This document shows, piece after piece, positions 39,730-44,946 of a DNA stretch of 44,946 bases. A model generated the notes under the pieces. That model was not told the DNA's origin. It searched no databases and saw only the letters and a program-made list of their open reading frames with translations. The stretch is from NCBI GenBank assembly GCA_021793675.1, contig JAJYSG010000012.1:1-44946 (forward strand), written 5' to 3'. Positions within the stretch are counted from its first letter, which is position 1. Each line of letters begins with the position of its first letter. A program made the position numbers and the translations under genes. Origin of the DNA: Actinomycetes bacterium. GTDB lineage: Bacteria; Actinomycetota; Actinomycetes; Actinomycetales; Cellulomonadaceae.

Positions 39730-41241
39730 ATGGTCGTGGGCACGGAGCAGGCGCGGTCGGGACGGCTTGCGATCGGGGCCGGCGGCCTCGTCGGCTTCCT
39801 CGTCTGCGTCGAGCTGACCAGCGGCATCATCCAGGGCTACTACACGCCGCTGCTCACCGACATCGCGCGCCACCTGAGCATCACCGACGCGGACGTCAAC
39901 TGGTTCGAGGCCGCCGGCCTCCTGCTGTCGGCGCTCGTCGTGCCCACCGTCGCCAAGGTGGGTGACCTCCACGGCTACCGGCGGATGCTCCTGGTGACCG
40001 CGGGGATCACGGCCGCCGCGTCGTGGGGCCTGGCGTTCGCCACGAGCTTCGCGACGTTCGTCGTCGCGTGGGCGCTGCAGGGGTGCTACGTGGCGTGGCT
40101 GCCGCTCGAGGTGGCGCTCATCCACGCGCGCGGGCGCGGGCTGCCGGACGCGGAGTCGGCGACCCGGCGGGCCACCGGCTTCATCGTGGCGGCGCTGCAG
40201 GCGGGTGCGATCGTCGGCGCGCTGCTCAGCGGCCAGCTCAGCACGGCTCTCGGCGTGCCGGGGGTGGGCCTGGCCCCGGGTCGCCTGCAGCTGCTGCTGT
40301 GCGTGCCTGCGGTCGCCGTGACGGCGGTGGTCGTCGTCATCTGGCGCCGCGTGCCGGAGCCGTCCCGGGCGGTGGTCGGCGGGCGGCTCGACGGCGGCGG
40401 CGTGGTGCTCATCTCGCTGGCGCTCGTGCTCATGAGCGGCGGCCTGACGTTCATGCGGCTCGACGGCGCCGGTGTGTGGTGGCCGTGGGCGGTCGTGGCG
40501 GCGGGCGTACTCATGCTCGTGCCGTTCGGCCGCTGGGAGCTGCGGCAGAGCGACCCGCTCATCGACCTGCGGGTGCTGGCCCGGCCGACGATGTGGCCGC
40601 TGCAGCTCACCGCGCTCCTCTTCGGGGTCAGCGTGCTGGGCGCGCAGGGTCCGCTGTCGACGTTCGCCCGCACGGATCCCGCGGTGTACGGCTACGGGCT
40701 CGGCGCCTCCGAGCTCGTCGTGTCGTTGCTCGTCGGCGGGTACGTCATCTTCAGCCTGGTCGGGGCGCTGGCCTTCCCGCTGGTCGCGCGCGCGACGACG
40801 CCGCGGCTGTCGCTCATCCTCGCGACGTCGTGCGTCGCCGCGGGGTACCTGCTCTTCCTGCCGTTCCACCACAGCACGGGCCAGCTCGTCACCAACATGG
40901 CGATCGCGGGCCTCGGCTCGGGCGCGCTCGTCGCCGCGCTGCCTTCGGCGGCGGCCGCCGCCGCGCCCGCCGGGCGCACCGCGGTGGCGACGGGCATGAC
41001 GAACACGACGAAGACCATTGGCGGCACGTTCGCCTCCGCGACGTTCGCGCTCGCCCTGTCGGCCGGCGTGCACACGACGCTCGCGGGAGCGCAGGGTACG
41101 GCGGGTTCGCTGACGGGGTACCTCACCGTGTGGGCGGTGTGCGGCCTGACGGCGGTCGTCGCCGCGCTCTGCCTCGTCGTCATCCCGCGGCTCGCGTTCG
41201 CGGACCGCCCGACCGACTCCGCGGTGGAGGTCCCGTCGTGA
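39730..41241 (+). CDS. MFS transporter, probable 14-span DHA2-like exporter
   Basis: This 503-residue major facilitator has about 14 membrane spans. Motif A is KVGDLHGYRRMLL after span 2, and motif C-like Gly/Ala-rich spans suit a drug:H+ antiporter. The loop at about 225-235 is Arg-rich and cytoplasmic. The ATG at 39730 has GGAGG five bases upstream; the open frame extends earlier but starts inside the divergent sigma gene. The substrate is not predictable. It is followed by a palindromic element and the broken peptidase gene. Confidence 0.92.
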   Translation: MVVGTEQARSGRLAIGAGGLVGFLVCVELTSGIIQGYYTPLLTDIARHLSITDADVNWFEAAGLLLSALVVPTVAKVGDLHGYRRMLLVTAGITAAASWGLAFATSFATFVVAWALQGCYVAWLPLEVALIHARGRGLPDAESATRRATGFIVAALQAGAIVGALLSGQLSTALGVPGVGLAPGRLQLLLCVPAVAVTAVVVVIWRRVPEPSRAVVGGRLDGGGVVLISLALVLMSGGLTFMRLDGAGVWWPWAVVAAGVLMLVPFGRWELRQSDPLIDLRVLARPTMWPLQLTALLFGVSVLGAQGPLSTFARTDPAVYGYGLGASELVVSLLVGGYVIFSLVGALAFPLVARATTPRLSLILATSCVAAGYLLFLPFHHSTGQLVTNMAIAGLGSGALVAALPSAAAAAAPAGRTAVATGMTNTTKTIGGTFASATFALALSAGVHTTLAGAQGTAGSLTGYLTVWAVCGLTAVVAALCLVVIPRLAFADRPTDSAVEVPS

Positions 41242-41249
41242 CCTGCCGC

Positions 41250-41336
41250 CTCCCCGGCGAAGTCGGCAGTTCGTGTCGGGCTCGGCAGTCCGAGCTGCCG
41301 ACCTGGAACCAGAGTGCCGACCTCGGCGAAGGGGAG
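41250..41336. repeat. Nested palindromic element before the M20 peptidase gene
   Basis: Outer arms CTCCCC (41250-41255) and GGGGAG (41331-41336) enclose CGAAGTCGGCA (41258-41268) against TGCCGACCTCG (41315-41325). Inside are GTCGGCAG (41262-41269)/CTGCCGAC (41295-41302) and the hairpin CTCGG-CAGT-CCGAG (41281-41294). Some arms can pair alternatively. The right outer arm is the ribosome-binding site of the next gene. It occupies nearly the whole 100-base spacer. Confidence 0.65.
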
Positions 41337-41341
41337 CTGAC

Positions 41342-42803
41342 GTGAAGGGCAAGGGCTGGGGGCTGGCGGTCGCGGCCGCCGGAGCGGCTGGCGCGGTGGC
41401 GGTGCGGCGCAGGGTCGCGGGATACGTGCCGGTGGCACCGACGGGCGCCGCTCCGGACGCCGAGGCGCCTGAGCCGTACGCCGGGCCGGTGGCCGAGCAC
41501 CTGGCGACGCTGGTGCGCATCCCGACGGTCTCGTCGCGAGCGGAGGGCGAGACGGACCTGGCGGCGTTCGACGCGCTGCACGCGACGCTGCGCGAGCTCT
41601 ACCCCCCGCACGTACGCCGAGCTCACGGTCGAGCGGGTGGCGCGGCGCGGGCTGCTGCTGCACTGGCGTGGCGCGTCGGACGAGCACCCGGTGGTGCTCA
41701 TGGCGCACCAGGACGTGGTGCCGGTGGTGCCGGAGGAGTGGACGGGTGACCCCTTCTCGGGCGACGTGCGAGACGGCGCAGTCTGGGGACGCGGCACGCT
41801 CGACGACAAGGGCTCGCTCACCGTGCTGCTCGAGGCCGTCGAGTCGCTGCTCGGCGAGGGGTTCGTGCCGGCGCACGACGTGTGGCTGTCGCTCGGGGAC
41901 GACGAGGAGGTCGCCGGCACGTCGGCCGGCGCGGCGGTGGCCCGGCTGCGCGGGCTCGGAGTCCGGCCGTGGCTGGTGCTCGACGAGGGCGGCGCCGTGG
42001 TGACCGGCGCGTTCCCGGGGGTCGAGGCGCCCGTGGCCGTCGTCGGCGTCACCGAGAAGGGCATCCTCGACGTCGAGATCTCGACGAGCGCGGCCGGTGG
42101 CCACGCCTCCACGCCGGAGCGGGGTGGGGCGACGTGGCGCCTGGCGCGCGCCATCACCCGGCTCGAGTCGCGCCCGTTCCCGCCGGCCATGACGGGACCG
42201 GTGCTCGAGATGGTCGACGGCCTCGGCCGGCACTCGTCGCGGTCGCTGCGGCCGCTGTTCGCGTTCGCGGCGCCCCTGGCGCCCGTGCTGGCGCGGGTCT
42301 TCACGCGCGTCTCGCCGGAGACGAACGCGATGGTCCGCACCACGGTGGTGGCGACCATGCTGCAGGGCGCGCCCGGGGCGAACGTCGTGGCGACCTCGGC
42401 GCGGGCCAACCTCAACATCCGGATCGCCCCCGGTGAGACCGTCGCCTCGGTCGTCCAGCGGCTGCGCCGGGTGGTCGACGACGAGGAGGTGGAGCTGCGG
42501 GTGGTCGCCAGCAGCGAGCCGTCCCCGGTGTCGCCGACGGACGGCCCCCAGTTCGGGCTCGTGCGTGCGGCGGTCGCCGCGGCGTACCCGGAGGCGCTCG
42601 TGACGCCCTACGTGATGCTCGGGGCGTCCGACGCGCGCCACTTCACGGCCATCGCGGAGCACGTGTACCGCTTCAGCCCGTTCGCCATGACGCGCGAGCA
42701 GCGCGAGACCCTGCACGGCACCGACGAGCACGTCACGGTCGACGCCCTCGGGCGCGGTGTCGTCTTCTACCGCGCCCTGCTGCGGGGGCTCGGCGCGGCC
42801 TGA
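41342..42803 (+). pseudogene. M20-family metallopeptidase, frameshifted
   Basis: The reading starts at GTG 41342 (GGGGAG upstream) with an N-terminal hydrophobic segment, then VAEHLATLVRIPTVSS and LHATLRELYP. At a run of six C (41602-41607) the frame shifts. With five C it would continue as PRTYAELTVERVARRGLLL into the main frame, where LMAHQDVVPVVPEEW, GRGTLDDKG and SLGDDEEVAGTSAG supply the metal ligands and general base. DARHFTAIAEHVYRF ends the domain. The restored protein of about 486 residues resembles Gly-Xaa carboxypeptidases of the PM20D1/CPS1 branch. A sequencing error in the homopolymer or a real inactivation are both possible; the rest of the frame is intact. The second part alone could start at 41637. 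Confidence 0.85.
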
Positions 42804-42826
42804 CCGAGTCGCGGCGCCGCGCAGTC

Positions 42827-42936
42827 GGCGGCGGAGTCGCCGTCCCGTGCGAGCCGCGGCGGTCTGCGCTCCCGGCGGCCCACTTCCGGCGGCGGAGCGG
42901 CCGTCCCGGACGGCTTGCGGCGGTCCGCGCTCGCGG
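42827..42936 (+). repeat. 61-bp-period imperfect tandem duplication
   Basis: Units 42827-42875 and 42888-42936 both begin GGCGGCGGAG and share CCGTCCCG, GCGGCGGTC and GCGCTC at the same offsets. The second unit contains a palindrome GCCGTCC-C-GGACGGC. This fills most of the 178 bases between the peptidase and the DUF2079 gene; no gene is seen in it. Confidence 0.65.
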
Positions 42937-42981
42937 CGGACGGCCGTGCGCGCCCGGGCCGCGGTGGGCCACGATGAGCCG

Positions 42982-44529
42982 GTGTCCGAGTCGTCCGTGC
43001 TGCACGCACCGCGGCGTGGCCTCGCCCGGCTCGTCGTGCTGGGCCGGCGGGGGTTCGGCAGGCCGCGACGGCCGGGGGGCGTCGTCTGGGTGCTGTTCGC
43101 GGTCGTGGCCGCGGTGTACGCCGTGTTCGCGGTCACCTGCTACGCGCAGTACCGGACCGCCGGTTACGACCTGGGGATCTTCGACCAGGCCGTGCGCGGG
43201 TACGCGCACCTGCGGCTGCCGGTGGCCACGCTCAAGGGCGACGGGTACGACGTCCTGGGTGACCACTTCGACCCGATCGTCGCGCTGTGGGCGCCGCTGT
43301 ACTGGGTCTGGGACGACGTGCGGATGCTGCTCGTCGGGCAGGCCGTGGTGGTCGCCGCCGCGGTGTTCCCGGTGCACCGGCTCGTGGCGCGGCGCACCGG
43401 CGAGCCGTGGTCCACCCTGCTGACGGCTGGGTTCGCACTGGGTTGGCCCATCCAGACGCTGGTCAACTTCGACGTCCACGAGGTGGCGTTCGCGGTGCCG
43501 CTGCTGGCCTGGGCCGTGGACGCGCTGGACCGGCGCAGCGACCGGGACCTGTGCGTCGTCGCCGCCCTGCTGCTGCTGGTGCGGGAGGACATGGGGCTCG
43601 TGGTGGCGGTGCTCGGCGTCATCCGGCTGGCGCGCGCGGGCCGGCGGTGGCTGGGTGCGGTGCTCGTCGTCGTCGGCGTCACCGCGTTCGTCGTGCTCAC
43701 CGCGGTGGTCATGCCGCACCTGGCGCCCGCCGGCTCGGCCGTGCGGCTGCGGCAGCAGTACCCCCAGCTCGGCGCGGGCCCGGGCGGGGTGCTGCTCGGC
43801 GCCCTGCGGGACCCGTGGCACACGCTGACGCTGCTCGTCGAGCCGCCGGTCAAGGTGGGCACGCTCCTGGCGCTGCTGGTGCCGGTCGGTTTCCTCGCGC
43901 TGGGCTCGCCGTACGCGCTGCTCGCCGTGCCGATGCTGGCGGGGCGCTTCCTCTCGGACCGGCCGCTGACCTGGCAGACGGGGTTCCACTACGACGCGCC
44001 GATCTGGGCGGTCGTGGTCCTGGCCGCGGTCGACGCGTTCGGCCGCCGTCCGCTGCGGCGGGTGCCAGGCGCACGCCACGGGCCGCGGGCCCTCGCCGCG
44101 CTGCTGGTGGGTGTGGCGCTGCTCGGCCCGTGGGTGGGGCCGCCCGAGGTCACCCGGCTGTTCCCGCTGCGGCGGCTGCTGGACGGCGAGGCGTTCGCCT
44201 CGACGGCCAAGGCCCGCGACCTGACCGCCGCGCTCGCCGTGGTCCCGCCGGACACGTGCGTGGTGGCCGACGACTACGCGGCCGACCACCTCACGCACAC
44301 CAACCGGGTGACGGTCGCGGGCGTCTCGCGGCACCGCCAGGACTTCTTCGTGCTGGACCTCGCGCAGACGCCGTCGGTGGGCACGCCGTCCGCGCGCAGC
44401 ACGTCGTCGGCCCTCGCCGAGGCGGCGGCGCAGGGGTTCACCGAGGTGGCCCGGTCGGGGTCGATCGTCGTGCTCCGGTCGCCGCACTACGCGGGGCCGG
44501 CGAGCGACTGCACGCCGGACTCGCCGTAA
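42982..44529 (+). CDS. DUF2079 membrane protein
   Basis: This 515-residue polytopic membrane protein of the DUF2079 family has family hallmarks AGYDLGIFDQAVRGYAHL, GDHFDPIVALWAPLYW and NFDVHEVAFAVPLLAWA, with about ten spans. The fold is related to GT-C glycosyltransferases/mannosyltransferases, and a role in cell-surface glycosylation is plausible but unproven. The start is uncertain. The frame is open from 42757, but that would run through the tandem repeat, so I chose GTG 42982; GTG 42964 is an alternative. Neither has a strong ribosome-binding site. Confidence 0.85.
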   Translation: MSESSVLHAPRRGLARLVVLGRRGFGRPRRPGGVVWVLFAVVAAVYAVFAVTCYAQYRTAGYDLGIFDQAVRGYAHLRLPVATLKGDGYDVLGDHFDPIVALWAPLYWVWDDVRMLLVGQAVVVAAAVFPVHRLVARRTGEPWSTLLTAGFALGWPIQTLVNFDVHEVAFAVPLLAWAVDALDRRSDRDLCVVAALLLLVREDMGLVVAVLGVIRLARAGRRWLGAVLVVVGVTAFVVLTAVVMPHLAPAGSAVRLRQQYPQLGAGPGGVLLGALRDPWHTLTLLVEPPVKVGTLLALLVPVGFLALGSPYALLAVPMLAGRFLSDRPLTWQTGFHYDAPIWAVVVLAAVDAFGRRPLRRVPGARHGPRALAALLVGVALLGPWVGPPEVTRLFPLRRLLDGEAFASTAKARDLTAALAVVPPDTCVVADDYAADHLTHTNRVTVAGVSRHRQDFFVLDLAQTPSVGTPSARSTSSALAEAAAQGFTEVARSGSIVVLRSPHYAGPASDCTPDSP

Positions 44530-44537
44530 CGGTCGGT

Positions 44538-44559
44538 CGCGCGGGCCACCGGCCGCGCG
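44538..44559 (+). terminator. Terminator-like hairpin after DUF2079 gene
   Basis: CGCGC (44538-44542) pairs with GCGCG (44555-44559) and GGCC (44544-44547) with GGCC (44551-44554), a 9-bp stem with one bulged G and a 3-base loop. It starts 9 bases after the TAA stop. It lacks a U-tract. Confidence 0.5.
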
Positions 44560-44686
44560 GAGCGGGCGGCACGTCCGGTGAGCGGGTGGCGCGGACCGCG
44601 GCCTCGTCCGGCGGCCGGGACCGGCGCGGCGGTGGGCTCGACGGCACGCCGACGGGCCCGCGGCCACCATGCGGGAGAATCGACCG

Positions 44687-44946
44687 ATGACCACCGAGAC
44701 CCGTGAGGCGGACCGGGTGCTGCCGCCGCTGCGCCTCGGCCCCCTCACCGTGGACGTCCCCGTGGTGCTGGCGCCCATGGCCGGTGTGACGAACGCCCCG
44801 TTCCGGCGGCTGTGCCGCGAGTCCGGGGCGGGCCTGTACGTCGCCGAGATGACCACGTCGCGCGCGCTCGTCGAGCGCAACCCCGAGGCGCTGCACATCA
44901 CGTCGTTCGCGGACGACGAGCGGCCGCGTTCCGTGCAGCTGTACGG
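44687..44946 (+). CDS. dusB: tRNA-dihydrouridine synthase, partial
   Basis: The first 86 codons of an FMN-dependent tRNA-dihydrouridine synthase, cut by the window end. LRLGPLTVDVPVVLAPM then AGVTNAPFRRLCRESGAG is the conserved FMN-binding start of the DusB/NifR3 group, followed by EMTTSRALVERN and RPRSVQLYG. The ATG at 44687 has GGGAG ten bases upstream. Assignment to DusB rather than DusA or DusC rests on this N-terminal motif and actinobacterial usage. Confidence 0.9.
   Translation, partial: MTTETREADRVLPPLRLGPLTVDVPVVLAPMAGVTNAPFRRLCRESGAGLYVAEMTTSRALVERNPEALHITSFADDERPRSVQLY

Noticed and set aside
42757-42981. N-terminal extension of the DUF2079 protein
   Set aside because: The extra 75 residues are Arg/Ser/Ala-rich, overlap the peptidase gene end and encode the tandem repeat; family members begin near the first membrane span.

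Overview
The window is very GC-rich DNA (well above 70% by eye) with GTG starts, ATGA/GTGA gene overlaps and actinobacterial gene families. An msiK-less CUT1 sugar importer sitting with GH1/GH2 glycosidases, SigE-family sigma, LeuA and UppS types, and the kinase/FHA/PP2C set all suggest a Micrococcales actinobacterium, most likely Cellulomonas-like (inference; no marker gene was searched).

Layout. 1-278 holds a diverged palindromic repeat, a long G-rich tract and the terminator of ppdK (minus strand, 279-2990). A housekeeping operon follows on plus: phoH, ybeY, a CNNM/CBS (CorC-type) membrane protein, era, then a membrane-anchored alpha/beta hydrolase. Convergent to it is a carbohydrate operon on minus reading lacI > solute-binding lipoprotein > two permeases > GH1 > GH2 (15911 down to 8578), with two near-identical 16-bp operator candidates in front of lacI. 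No ATPase is encoded, so a shared MsiK-type ATPase elsewhere is expected.

16124-30112 is the most distinctive block: seven tightly coupled genes encoding a PP2C phosphatase, an FHA protein, a Ser/Thr kinase with a Fn3-like ectodomain, a ~2016-residue membrane-anchored cadherin/Ig-like plus Fn3 protein, a MoxR AAA+ ATPase, a DUF58 protein and a transglutaminase-like membrane protein whose Cys and His catalytic positions are Gly and Gln. I read it as a phospho-regulated cell-envelope system of unknown function. Its last 18 codons double as what looks like a leucine leader peptide with mutually exclusive hairpins in front of leuA.

The remainder is leuA, a 63-bp-period palindromic repeat pair flanked by pyrimidine/purine tracts, recO, a membrane GGDEF diguanylate cyclase (converging with recO on a shared CTAG), uppS, glyS, a YefM/RelE-type toxin-antitoxin pair with a TGTACA operator and apparently leaderless start, a SigE-family sigma factor with an exported propeller-like partner, a divergent MFS exporter, an M20 peptidase broken by one extra C in a C6 run, a DUF2079 membrane protein behind a 61-bp tandem repeat, and the start of dusB. 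I see no tRNA, rRNA, CRISPR, transposase or phage genes.
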